Source of the DNA: Tupaia tana
Lineage: Eukaryota > Chordata > Mammalia > Scandentia > Tupaiidae
Direction of reading: 5' to 3'
NCBI GenBank assembly: GCA_026018925.1
Contig: JAKSZU010000009.1
Coordinates: 33,216,583-33,280,582 of the forward strand
DNA length: 64,000 nt
The notes beneath the pieces were generated by a model. The model was not told the DNA's origin, made no database searches, and worked only from the letters and a program-made list of their open reading frames with translations. The position numbers and the translations under genes are program-made. Positions 31,515 to 41,035 of this stretch are shown here, piece by piece. Every line of letters starts with the position of its first letter. Within the stretch, counting starts at the first letter, position 1.

Positions 31515-32047
31515 AAATATTTTTTAATCTTCAAAGGGCATATGCACTCACCAGAGAGAGGGAAAGGGAGGGAGAAATCACTCTCAGTGGGGTGTGGTCA
31601 CGCCTCAATCCATTTTTCTCCATTTCTCCATACCATCAGGAGTTTGAACATGTAGGCACATGTGCTTGGTGTGTTTTCCAAACCACTGGGGCCAGGATTC
31701 AAATTGTGGTCAGCTGTGTGGGATCTGGCTCTCTCTCTTTTTTTTTCTTTTTTTTTTTTTTTGGAGAGGTTTTTGCTATGGGGCATGTGCACTCACCAGA
31801 CAGAGAGAGACAGAGAGACAGAAAGCGAGAAATCACCCCCCAGGGGCATGGCCACGCCACAATCCCTTCTCCTCCATTCTCCTCTCGGGATCTTGGGCAC
31901 GCACGCACACGCGCCCAGAGTGAGTTTAAGCCACTGGGTCAGGGCCGTGAAGTGTGGTCGATTACATGGGAGTCCAGTGACATAGCCATTACGCAAACTG
32001 CTGGTCCCAGGATCAGGCTCTCTTAACTGCTGCACTACAGGGCTCAT
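31515..32047 (-). mobile_element. SINE-D hosting a SINE-L
   Basis: Left part to 31,733 and right part 32,009-32,047 (TGCACTACAGGGCTC). Confidence 0.88.
31734..32008 (-). mobile_element. SINE-L nested in SINE-D
   Basis: GGGATCTGGCTCTCT on the left and AGGATCAGGCTCTCT on the right; same site type as the RPS20 retrocopy. Confidence 0.94.
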
Positions 32048-32486
32048 CCTTTCCTGGTTTTTATTTAAAACTTAAATGACACGAGTGATACATAGTATAT
32101 TTTCTGAAAACATTTTTAACACAATGTAGCATTATAGAGAGAAAAAAACGTGAAAGACCCCAGAAGTGATTCATGGTCCATAGCTTCATATTTATCCTTG
32201 TAGTTCTTTTTCTTTGCATTTAGATATCTGTATTACTTACTGTTATGGTTTGAATAATGGTTTGTCTTCCAAAGTTCCACGTTTTGGATTTTGATGTTAG
32301 AAAGTGGTGAGGCCTAGTGGGTGGTCATTGCATAATGGTGCTTGCATTATGGAGGCCATACTCTCATGAATAGATTAATTGATGATATCTCAGAACACCC
32401 AGGGAGTTCTAGCTCTTATGAGAAGTGGTTAGTTCTCAAAAGAGTTGTTTGGGTTATAAAAGAGAGCTATTAAGAATGCTCTCTCA

Positions 32487-32710
32487 GGGACCAGCAGGTG
32501 GTGTGGTGGTTAAAGCGCTGGATACTCCTATGTGGACAACCATGGTTCAAATCCCGGATTTGGTGGCTTGCTTTCTCACTCTCTCTCTCTCCCTCTGTCT
32601 CTCTCTGGTCAAATTAAAATAAATGACTGAATAAACAAGATTAAATAAATCATTATTTTTTTAAAAAAGAAAGAAAAGGCATAGCTACACTAAGAAATAT
32701 CCCTAAAAAA
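32487..32710 (+). mobile_element. SINE-S with extra 3' sequence
   Basis: Typical body to about 32,668; then GGCATAGCTACACTAAGAAATA up to a second A-run before the MaLR LTR resumes. Confidence 0.82.
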
Positions 32711-32713
32711 AGA

Positions 32714-32715
<2 letters not shown>

Positions 32716-32750
<35 letters not shown>
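32716..32750. repeat. (TC)n microsatellite
   Basis: Pure TC run inside the LTR. Confidence 0.9.
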
Positions 32751-32754
<4 letters not shown>

Positions 32755-32930
32755 CAGCCATCTTCTGTGCTTTAGGAAGTCACACTGTAAGCCGAGGCCT
32801 TTAGATTTTCTAGCCACCTGAATTGCTGAGTTTGTAAATAAACCTCTATTTTCTTTATAAAAGCACCCAACCTCGAATATTTCTGTTAGCAATGCAATAA
32901 TGAACTAAGACACTTAAAGTAACACATATA

Positions 32931-32935
<5 letters not shown>

Positions 32936-32963
<28 letters not shown>
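32936..32963. repeat. (TG)n microsatellite
   Basis: Lies at the left border of the block carrying the RPS20 copy. Confidence 0.9.
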
Positions 32964-32965
<2 letters not shown>

Positions 32966-32986
32966 CTGTGTGGGATCTGGCTCTCT

Positions 32987-33503
32987 CTCTTTTTTTAACA
33001 GATGATAATTTATTAAAATAGTTGACTTAGGCATCTGCAATGGTGACTTCAGTCTCAACTCCTGGTTCGATACTGATGGAAGTAATCTGTTTAACCATCT
33101 CAGAAGGACTGTGCAAATCAATGAGTCGCTTGTGGCTTCTCATCTGGAAACGATCCCAAGTCTTAGAACCTTCACCACATGGGGTTTTTCTTATAGTGAC
33201 TCTCAAAGCCTTGGTAGGCATCCCAACTGGTCCTTTCACCTTGAGATCCTTTTCCTTTGCACCTCTGATTAAGTCGGCACACACTTTCTGCAGGGACTTT
33301 ACGTTGCAGCTGGATAAAGTCATTCTAATTCTGTGAATGGCCACCTCTGACTGCACGGGTGTTTTTCCAGTATCTTTAAAAGCCATGGCTGTGGCGCGGC
33401 TTCTTGACCGACTCGTACCTCGGCGAGAGCGAACAGCGGTGAGGCAGGAGCAGAGCGGGCTGCCCGAGCTCTGCGCCACCTGCGTCCGCTTCTTCCGCAA
33501 AGA
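32987..33503 (-). mobile_element. Whole RPS20 retrocopy insert (5' UTR to poly(A) relic)
   Basis: The insert spans about 117 bases of GC-rich 5' UTR (33,387-33,503), the coding part, a short 3' UTR with AATAAA seen as TTTATT at 33,009-33,014, and a short T-run at 32,991-32,996 left from the poly(A) tail. It is flanked by a perfect 15-base duplication, GGGATCTGGCTCTCT, at 32,972-32,986 and 33,504-33,518. This is the signature of L1-mediated retroposition at a TT|AAGAGA nick on the minus strand. Confidence 0.9.
33027..33386 (-). pseudogene. RPS20P: RPS20 processed retrocopy, reading frame still open
   Basis: The minus strand encodes a 119-residue protein from [11 protein letters not shown] to the EVTIADA end. 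This is ribosomal protein S20 (uS10 family, 40S subunit) at full length. There are no introns, although the parental gene has several, so it is a reverse-transcribed mRNA. About 14 residues differ from the human protein as I remember it, for example around residues 12-13, 27, 55, 60-65, 84 and 112. RPS20 is nearly invariant in mammals, so these changes suggest drift in a dead copy even though no stop has arisen. CGGAAGCGGACGCAGG-like 5' UTR precedes the ATG and continues the open frame upstream. A promoter is not evident. Confidence 0.93.
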
Positions 33504-33597
33504 GGGATCTGGCTCTCTTAACTGCTGCACTACAGGGCTGTTCCTTTTCTGGTTTTTGATTTAAAACTTAAATTACACAAGTGATACATAGTATGTT

Positions 33598-33800
33598 TAC
33601 ATGTGTTTACCAGAGAGAGAGAGAAAGTGAGAAATCCCCCCCTAGGGGGGATGGCCATGCCACAATCCCCTCTCTATCCATTCTCCTCTTGGGATTTTGG
33701 GCACGCATGTGCACGCGTCCAGCATGGTTTTGAGGCCACCAGTCTGGACTGCAGCTGCGCTGGGATCCAGTGTCTTAACCACCAGGCCACCTGCTGGCCG
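33598..33800 (-). mobile_element. SINE-M, tail missing
   Basis: CACCTGCTGGCC head complement at right; at left the A-tail is lacking and flanking DNA follows GTTTACATG directly. Confidence 0.85.
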
Positions 33801-33951
33801 GACGCTTAAAGTACTATTGCAATATTTAGAAAACCTAGGCTCTTACCATCATATATTTTAGTAACTGCTTATTTTTACTAGAGATTCTATCATGAACATC
33901 TTTCTGCTAGCAAAATACAATTTATGTACTTTATCATTTTATATATTTAAT

Positions 33952-34118
33952 TTTTAAAACATTATTTTATTTAACTTTATTTATTTATTCATTTTTCATT
34001 TGACTAGAGAGGGGCAGTGCAAGGGAGAGAGAGGAAAGCTGCCAGGTCCCAGACTCCAACCGTGGTCGGCCATGTGGGAATCCAGTGCCTTTAACCAGCA
34101 CACCACCTGCTGGCCCCT
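33952..34118 (-). mobile_element. SINE-S
   Basis: TTTTCATTTGACTAG to CACCTGCTGGCCCC. Confidence 0.9.
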
Positions 34119-34129
34119 ATATTTAATGT

Positions 34130-34243
34130 TTATGTTTTTAGTTTGTCAGAGGGCGCATGTGCTCACCCTGGAGCAGCGGAGGAGTGGAGACGGAGAAAAC
34201 AACCTCCCCCAGTGCGAAATGGCTATGTTGCAATCCCTCTCCT
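34130..34243 (-). mobile_element. SINE-M fragment
   Basis: TTGTCAGAGGGCGCATG to CTCTCCTCCATTTCTC; 5' half missing. Confidence 0.7.
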
Positions 34244-34924
34244 CCATTTCTCATAGCTACACAACACTCTATTGTGTGGATGCACTGTGATTTCTTTAAT
34301 AAATATGTTTTTTTTTCTTTTATTTGGAGAGGTTTTTGCTATAGGGTGCGTGCGCTCGCCAGACAGACAGAGACAGAGAGACAGAGAGAGACAGAAAGAC
34401 AGAGAGACAGAAAACAAGAAATCACCCCCCAGGGGGGATGGCCATACCACAATCCCTTCTCCTCCATTCTCCTCTCGGGATCTTGGGCACGCACACACAC
34501 GCGCCCGGCATGAGTTTAAGCCGCCGGGTTCGGGACTTGAACCGCAGTCAACTACATGGGAGTCCAACGACATAGCCATTACGCTAACTGCTGGTCCCTT
34601 TAATGAATATCTTGTTGTTGAACATTTAGGTTGTTTCCAACCTTCTGTTACAAACAGTGCTTCAGTAAACATCCTCCCGTGTGTACCATTATGCGCATGA
34701 GTGATCATTTTCTTGGAATAAATTCTCACGGGCGGAAGCGCAGAGTCAAACAGTGTGAACATCGAAAGGTCCAACTGGCCTCCACAAAGTACATGCCAAT
34801 CTGTACGCCCACCACCAGGAATATTACCCAAACTAGGTATTTTCAGTCTTTTTACTCTTTGCCAACCTGTGGGCACAATAGGATAGATCATTGTTGCTTT
34901 AATTACCATTTAAAATTGTTCCTG
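34244..34924 (-). mobile_element. L1 3' region relic
   Basis: CTCTATTGTGTGGATGCACTG and AACATTTAGGTTGTTTCCAACC are the complement of the familiar L1 3' segment. A SINE-L (34,307-34,598) splits it. The continuation GCCAACCTGTGGGCACAATAGG fits the same relic less clearly. Confidence 0.65.
34307..34598 (-). mobile_element. SINE-L inside L1
   Basis: TTTAATAAATAT on the left and TTTAATGAATAT on the right. Confidence 0.95.
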
Positions 34925-35995
34925 CAGTTTATCCATTTATTTGAACAAATAAAATTCAGGACTCGCTATGTGCCAAACACTGTATTAAGCATCCGATATT
35001 GAATGGTGAACAAAAATGGCCCCAGATACAGATCTCATAGGGATCGCAATCTAATGAAAGAGACACTCAAATGATAACATAAATGAGGGTGCCACCGCCC
35101 CATGGGACAGGCCGTGAAGGAGACGTACAAAGAGCACTGAGGGCATAAAATAGGGGCCCTTAGGCCATCATGAAAGGCTTCCCCGAGAAAGCATTGGAGT
35201 CACCAGGTGCAGCAGGGAAGGAAGCCTTCCATAGAAGGAGCAGCATGTGCAAGGACCCTGTGGTAAGAAGGAGCGTGGTGAGGCCCTCGAAAGCAGTCCA
35301 GTGTACTTGGAGCTCAGAGAGTGAGGGAGAGGCCAGAGAGGTAGGCAGGGGTTAGGACTTTCAGGGCTGGGCAAGTGGGTTAAGGATTTTGGTCTCTTGG
35401 GACCAGCAGTTAGCGTAATGGCTATGTTGCTGGACTCCCATGTAATCGACCACGGTTCGAGTCCCGGACTCAGTGACTTAAACTCACACCAGGCGCGTGT
35501 GTGTGCGTGCCCAATATCCCAAGAGGAGAATGGAGGAGAAGGAATTGCGGCGTGGCCATCCCCCCTGGGGGGGTGATTTCTCGCTTTCTGTCTCTCTGTC
35601 TCTCTCTTTCTGGTGAGTGCACGCACCCTATAGCAAAAACCTCTCCAAAAAAAAAAAAAAAAAAAGAAAAAGAAAAGAAAAGAAAAGAAAGAAAAGAAAA
35701 GAAAAGAGAAGAATTTTGATCTCTATCCTAGGTGCAAAGGGAAATCTTTGAAGAGTTGAAAGCAGGGCGTTGACATGGTCAGACTTGAAGATGAAAAGAT
35801 CAGTGGCATGCCAGTGAAGAGAATGGATTGGCAGGAAACATGGCAGATGTGGTAGACCACGCGAGAGGGCTGTAGGTGGGGTGAGTCAGGACTGTGGCTT
35901 GGCGCACTGTGGGAGTAGGGTAGATGGAGAGCGGGGCCTGGAGACAGGCTCTGGCAGTATCAGGACAGATACGGTGGAGCAGGAATAAAGCCCCA
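34925..35995 (-). mobile_element. L2 relic, minus strand, split by a SINE-L
   Basis: The 3' terminus is at left (TATGTGCCAAACACTGTATTAAGC near 34,969). GGCTTCCCCGAGAAAGC, AGCAGCATGTGCAAGGACCC and AGCAGGGCGTTGACATGG follow in antisense order. One of the longest L2 relics here. Confidence 0.8.
35399..35708 (+). mobile_element. SINE-L with (AAAAG)n tail, inside L2
   Basis: GGATTTTGGTCTCT and GAATTTTGATCTCT flank it. Confidence 0.95.
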
Positions 35996-36049
35996 AACTA
36001 CTCATCAGCAAGTCCTATCTCCATACTGAAATTCTTTTTCTTCTATTTC

Positions 36050-36208
36050 AAAATAATTATTTATTGAATTCCATTTGTTATTATAATTAGTATTATTATT
36101 TTAATTTGACTAGAGAGAAAGGGAAAGCGAGAAAGCAAGCCCCGCCAGGTCTGCAATTGGCCATGTGGGAATCCAGCAGCTGTAACCACCACGCCACCTA
36201 CTGGCCCC
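36050..36208 (-). mobile_element. SINE-S
   Basis: TTTTAATTTGACTAGAG to CACCTACTGGCCCC. 36,209-36,375 has only a possible L2 scrap. Confidence 0.88.
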
Positions 36209-36375
36209 TCTGAATTTAAATCTTTCCTATCAAGCCTGTGTTAGCTCAGGGCTCATCCTCTCCTACCTGGGCCATGCAGCAGTCACTTCCGTGGCGTCTG
36301 GTCTTGCTTTCTCCAGTTTCTTTTCTGCACCTTTCATAATAGAAATGTTCATTTTTCTTGATCTATTATTTTAAT

Positions 36376-36645
36376 TTAATTTTTTATTTTTTTTGGAGAG
36401 GTTTTTGCTATAGGGCGCATGCGCTCGCCAGACAGACAGAGAGAGACAGAGAGATAGAAAGCTAGAAATTACCCCCCAGGGGGGATGGCCATGCCGCAAT
36501 CCCTTCTCCTCCATTCTCCTCTCGGGATCTTGGGCATGCACGCACAAGCGCCCAGCGTGAGTTTAAGCCACCGGGTCTGGGATTCGAACCATGGTCGACT
36601 ACGTGGGAGTCCAGCGACATAGCCATTACACTAACTGCTGGTCCC
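36376..36645 (-). mobile_element. SINE-L, young
   Basis: CTTGATCTATT flanks both sides; body close to consensus. Confidence 0.95.
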
Positions 36646-36660
36646 TTGATCTATTTATTT

Positions 36661-36825
36661 TTAAAGAATTGCTTTAACTTTATTTATTATTATTTTCCAG
36701 TTTGACCAGAGAGGGACAGAGAGAGAGAGGGAAAGTGAGATAGGAAGCCACCAGTCCAAGACTGTAACCATGGTGGGCCATGTTGGAGTCCAGTGCCTTT
36801 AACCACCACACCACCTGCTGGCCCT
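36661..36825 (-). mobile_element. SINE-S
   Basis: TTTTCCAGTTTGACCAG to CACCTGCTGGCCC. Confidence 0.9.
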
Positions 36826-36862
36826 GAGATTTTTATTTATTTGTTTATTTATTTATTTATAT

Positions 36863-37111
36863 TTTGGAGAGGTTTTTGCTATAGGGTGCGTACGCTCGCC
36901 AGAAATACAGAGAGAGACGGAGAGACAGAAAGAGAGAAATCACCCCCCGGGGGGATGGCCACGCCACAATCCCTTCTCCAGTCTCCTCTTGGGATCCTGG
37001 GTATGCACACACATGTGCCCAGCGTGAGTTTAAGCCGCTGGGTACGGGACTCCAACCGCAGTCGACCTACATGGGAGTCCAGTGACAACCATTATGCCAA
37101 CTGCTGGTCCC
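36863..37111 (-). mobile_element. SINE-L
   Basis: TTTTGGAGAGGTTTTTGC to CCAACTGCTGGTCCC. Confidence 0.94.
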
Positions 37112-37142
37112 TTTATTTACTTATTTTTAAAACAGCTTTATG

Positions 37143-37398
37143 GGGGAACTTGCAGATTGCACAATGGTTATGTGGCTGCACTCACACGTAGTTGACAGCG
37201 GTTCGAGTCCTGGACCTGACAGCTTAAACTCACACCAGATGCGTGTGTGTGTGTGCCCAAAATCCTGAGAGGAGAAGGGATTGTGGTGTGGCCATTCTCC
37301 TTGGGGCTTGATTTCTCGCTTTCCGTCTCTCTGCCTCTCTAGCAAGTGCATGCACCCTATACCAAACGTTTCTCTTAAAACAAACAAACAAACAAAAA
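37143..37398 (+). mobile_element. SINE-L (older), first at an L1 3'-end target
   Basis: Preceded by AACAGCTTTATG and followed by ACCAGCTTTATG. Confidence 0.88.
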
Positions 37399-37408
37399 AC
37401 CAGCTTTA

Positions 37409-37664
37409 TGAGCTGCCTTTTGGCCTAGTGGTTAAGGGAGCTGGAACCCATGTGGCTGACCATGGTTTGAATCCCTGTTTCAGTGGCTTGAGAAACATCA
37501 GATGTGTGCATGAGCATCCCAAATCCTGACAGGATACAGAAATGGAGAAGAAGGGATTACAGTGTGACCATGCCCTATGGGGGGATGCTTTCTCTCTTTC
37601 TCTCTTTTTCTCTCTCTCTTTCTGGCAAGTGCGCATGGCCTATGACAACTACAAAAAAAAATTC
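37409..37664 (+). mobile_element. SINE-D at the same target
   Basis: GAGCTGCCTTTTGGCCTAGTGG head; followed by TTCCAGCTTTATTG. Confidence 0.85.
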
Positions 37665-37778
37665 CAGCTTTATTGAAATATAACTCACATACCATACATT
37701 GAAATTTTTGAAATGTACAAATCAGTGGCTTTTAGTACAAGGGAACTTGAAAATGATAATGGAAAATGGAGTTAAAAT

Positions 37779-38075
37779 ATGAGTTTATTGGGGCCAGCAG
37801 GTGGCGTGGTGGCTAAGGCTCTGGATTCTCCCACATGGCCGACCACAGTTTGAGTCCCTGACCTGGTGACTTGCTTTCTCACTTTCTTTCTCTCTCTCTC
37901 TTACTCTGTCCTTCTCTGGTCTAAATAAATAAATAAAGCTAAACAAAATAATTCTAAAAAAAACTTCAAAATTTTAATTAAAAAATTATGAATTTATGTT
38001 GGTGCCAAAAATGAAATTCCTGCATACTGTTTTCATGATATGCATTTCTATGACATTTTTGAAGAACCATTGCGT
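37779..38075 (+). mobile_element. AT-rich short repeat F, split by SINE-S
   Basis: ATGAGTTTATTG, then after the SINE GTTGGTGCCAAAAATGAAATTCC and ATTTTTGAAGAACC. Confidence 0.45.
37791..37962 (+). mobile_element. SINE-S inside repeat F
   Basis: GGGGCCAGCAGGTGGCGTGG head; GGTCTAAATAAATAAA tail. Confidence 0.92.
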
Positions 38076-38383
38076 TTCAGATATGTGCAGTTATGACAGC
38101 TATTTACCAGCTGTTACCCATCATCAGTCACTTTCCATTCCTGTACACATTATTACTCTACTTTTGTTATTTTTATTATTACTCTATATTTCTAACTATT
38201 ACTCTACTTTTTGTCTTTGTATATTTCTTTAGTCTGGACATTTCATACAATTAGAATCCTATGAGGTGTGTGTGGGACTAGCTTCTTTCTCTTAGCATCA
38301 AGGTTAATCTACCTTATAGCATGCATCATAACTTTGTTCATTTTTATTGCAGAATAATATTGCATTCTATGTATATGTCACTT

Positions 38384-38672
38384 TAAAAAGTTTTTCGTTT
38401 GTTTGTTTGTTTGTTTTGTTTTGTTTTGTTTTGCCATAGGGCGTGTGTACTCACCAGAAAGACAGAGATAGTGAGAGAGAAAAATGATAAATCACTTCTC
38501 CCCAGGGGAGGGATGGCCACACCACAATCCCTTCTCTTCCATTCTACTCCTGGGATTTGGGGCACACACACACATGCGCCTGGCATGAGTCTCAAGCCAC
38601 CAGGTCAGGGACACAAACCAAGATCACTAGGTGGAAGTCCAGCACCTTAACCGTCACACCACCTGCTGGCCC
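38384..38672 (-). mobile_element. SINE-M inside L1
   Basis: (GTTT)n and (GTTTT)n tail, TTTGCCATAGGGCG, ends CACCTGCTGGCCCC. Confidence 0.88.
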
Positions 38673-38855
38673 CTATGTATCACATTTTATTTATCCATTA
38701 ATCCACTGATGGACATTTGGATATTTCTGCTTTTTGGCTGTCATGATTAACACTGCTGTGAGCACTCAGGTAAAAACTTTCGTGTAGGCATATGTTTGAA
38801 TTTTTCTTGGGTAGAAACCTAGGAGTGGAATTGCTGAATTGCATGGTAACTCTAT

Positions 38856-39126
38856 TTTTTTAAAGGTTTTTGCCATAAGGCACATGTGCTCACCAGAGAG
38901 ACAGAGAGACAGTGAGAGAGAAAGTGAGAAATCACACCCCCACACACACCCAGGGCAGGGGAGATAACCATGTTGCACTCCCTTTTCCTCCATTCTCCTC
39001 TTGGGATTTCGGACATGCACACATACACGCACACCCAGCATGAATTTCAAGCCACCAGGTCTGGGACTCAGTGATTGGCCATGTGGGAGTCTGGTGTCTT
39101 AACCACCATGCCACCTGCTGGCCCCA
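38856..39126 (-). mobile_element. SINE-M/L inside L1
   Basis: GTAACTCTAT flanks it at 38,846 and 39,127. Confidence 0.92.
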
Positions 39127-39373
39127 GTAACTCTATATTTAAACTTCTTTCTCCCCCCCCCCCCTATATTTAAACTTCTGAGGAACTGCCAGACTGTCTT
39201 CCACAGTGGTTGCACCAGTTTACATTCCCACAGGCTGTAAATGAGTGTTCTAATATCTCCAAATTCTTGTTAACACTTGTTATTACATGTCTTTTTTATT
39301 ATACTCATCGCAGTGAGTATGAAGTGGCATCTCCTCATAGGTCTTTTTCCTTTGTAAAAAAAAAAATTGCCAA

Positions 39374-39653
39374 GGGGAACCAGCAGATGGCATAATGGTT
39401 ATGTTGCTGGACTCCCATGTAGTTAACTGTGGTTTGAATCCCAAACCTGGCAGCTCAAAAAAAAAAAAAAAATCTCATGCTGGGCATGTGTGTATGCATG
39501 CCTAAGATCCTGAGAGGAGAATGGAGGAGAAGGGATCGCAGCATGGCCATCGCCAGGGATCGCAGCATGGCCATCGCCCCTAGGGGATGATTTCTCACTT
39601 TCTGTCTCTTCTGTCTCTCTGGTGAGCGCGTGCGCCCTATAGCAAAAATCTCT
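39374..39653 (+). mobile_element. SINE-L with 24-base internal duplication
   Basis: AGGGATCGCAGCATGGCCAT occurs twice in tandem near 39,531 and 39,555, before the core C/G stretch. Confidence 0.9.
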
Positions 39654-39659
39654 CAAAAA

Positions 39660-39888
39660 AATTGCCAGAAGGTACGTGTACTCATCAGAGAGAGAGACAG
39701 AGAAGGAGAGGGCGAAAGCACCCCCAATGGGGCATGGTCACACTGCAATCTCTTCTTCATTTCTCCATCCTGTTGGGATTTTAGCCGTGTGCTTGGTGTG
39801 ATTTTCAATCCTCCATGGCTGGGATTCAAACCATAATTGGACATGTGGGATCCGGCTCCCTTAACCAGTAAGCTATGAGTCTGGCCCA
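39660..39888 (-). mobile_element. SINE-D
   Basis: TTGCCAGAAGGTACG to GCTATGAGTCTGGCCC. Confidence 0.82.
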
Positions 39889-39891
39889 GTT

Positions 39892-40094
39892 TTTTCTTTA
39901 TTCATAATAGAGCTGACATGCATGTGTGTGAGAGTGAGAGAGTGGGAGAGGGGGAAAGAGTGAGAGAGGAACGCCCTGCACAGGGTCTGGTCATGCTGCA
40001 ATCTCCTTCCTCCAGCCCGTGGGATCTTATGCCCTGCACGTTTAAGTCTGACCAGACCAGTGATTTGAACTGTGGTTACCACCTGGGATCTAGC

Positions 40095-40128
<34 letters not shown>

Positions 40129-40448
40129 AAAAGAGATTTTTTTTTTTTTTTTTTTGCTATAGGGCACGTGTGCTTGCCAGAGAGACAGAGAGGGGCAAAG
40201 ACACAGAAAATGAGAAATCACACCAGTGGGGATGGCCACACTGCAATCCCTTCTCCTCCATTCTCCTCTTGGGATTTTGGGCACGCACGCACACACATGC
40301 ACACATGGCCTTTTAAGCCACTGGGTCCGAGACTCGAACCATAGTCAACTACATGAAAGTCCAGCGACATAACTGTTATGCCATCTGCTAGTCCTGGGAC
40401 TTAGCTTTTCTTGAGTAGCACATGACCACTGCATCATGGAGCTGGCTC
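39892..40448 (-). mobile_element. SINE-D hosting a SINE-L
   Basis: Right part 40,396-40,448 ends CATCATGGAGCTGGCTC. Confidence 0.78.
40096..40395 (-). mobile_element. SINE-L nested in SINE-D
   Basis: GGGATCTAGCTT and GGGACTTAGCTT flank it; (TC)n run at its left. Confidence 0.92.
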
Positions 40449-40521
40449 TTGCAGAGTTTTGATTTGCCTTTCTCTGATGGCTAATAATATTGAACATGTT
40501 TTCTTTTGCCTATTTTTAATT

Positions 40522-40765
40522 TTTAATTTCCCAGAGAGTGAGAATGCTCACCAGAGAGGCTGAGACACAGAGAGAGGGAGAGCGAGAGAGAGAGGGAGAA
40601 AACATTCCCGACCTGGGCATTGTCATGCCGGAATCCTTTTTCCTCCATTTTCCCACACTTTCGGGACTTGGGGGCATGCACACACATGAGCCTGGTGTGT
40701 CCTTCAAGCCACGAGGACCAGGAAACTGATCTGTGCAGTTGGCCATGCTTTAAGTTGCAGGTCCA
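40522..40765 (-). mobile_element. SINE-D, diverged
   Basis: TTTCCCAGAGAGTGAG to GCAGTTGGCCATGC; head incomplete. Confidence 0.7.
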
Positions 40766-40848
40766 CACAGCTGGACCTTGAGCATCTTTCTAGCTTATTG
40801 GGCACTTGTCTGTCTTTGCAGAAATGTTTATTCGGCTATTTTACCCAT

Positions 40849-41028
40849 TTTTTAAAAAAAATTGCTAGAGCACATATGCACTTGCTGGAGAGAGAGAGAG
40901 AGACAGGGACAGAGAGACACAGAGATCACCATGGTGCATGGTTATTCCACAGTCCCTTCTCCATTTCTCCTGTTAGGACTTTGGGCATGTGGGATCCACC
41001 TTAACCACCATGCCACCCTCTGGCCCCC
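40849..41028 (-). mobile_element. SINE-M, internally shortened
   Basis: TTGCTAGAGCACATATG to CACCCTCTGGCCCC. Confidence 0.78.
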
Positions 41029-41035
41029 TTTAATG

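Larger units (their letters stand above)
32241..32912 (+). mobile_element. ERVL-MaLR LTR (MLT1-like) with a SINE-S insertion
   Basis: It starts TGTTATGGTTTGAAT and ends GAACTAAGACA, the classic ends of the family, with flanks CTTAC and CTTAA resembling a 5-base target duplication. A SINE-S and a TC-rich microsatellite lie inside. Confidence 0.78.

Noticed and set aside
34223-34909. 228-codon minus-strand frame
   Set aside because: It runs through a SINE-L and an L1 relic; the residues (FSRFLSLCLSLSGERT-like) are the standard translation of the SINE's CT-rich part.
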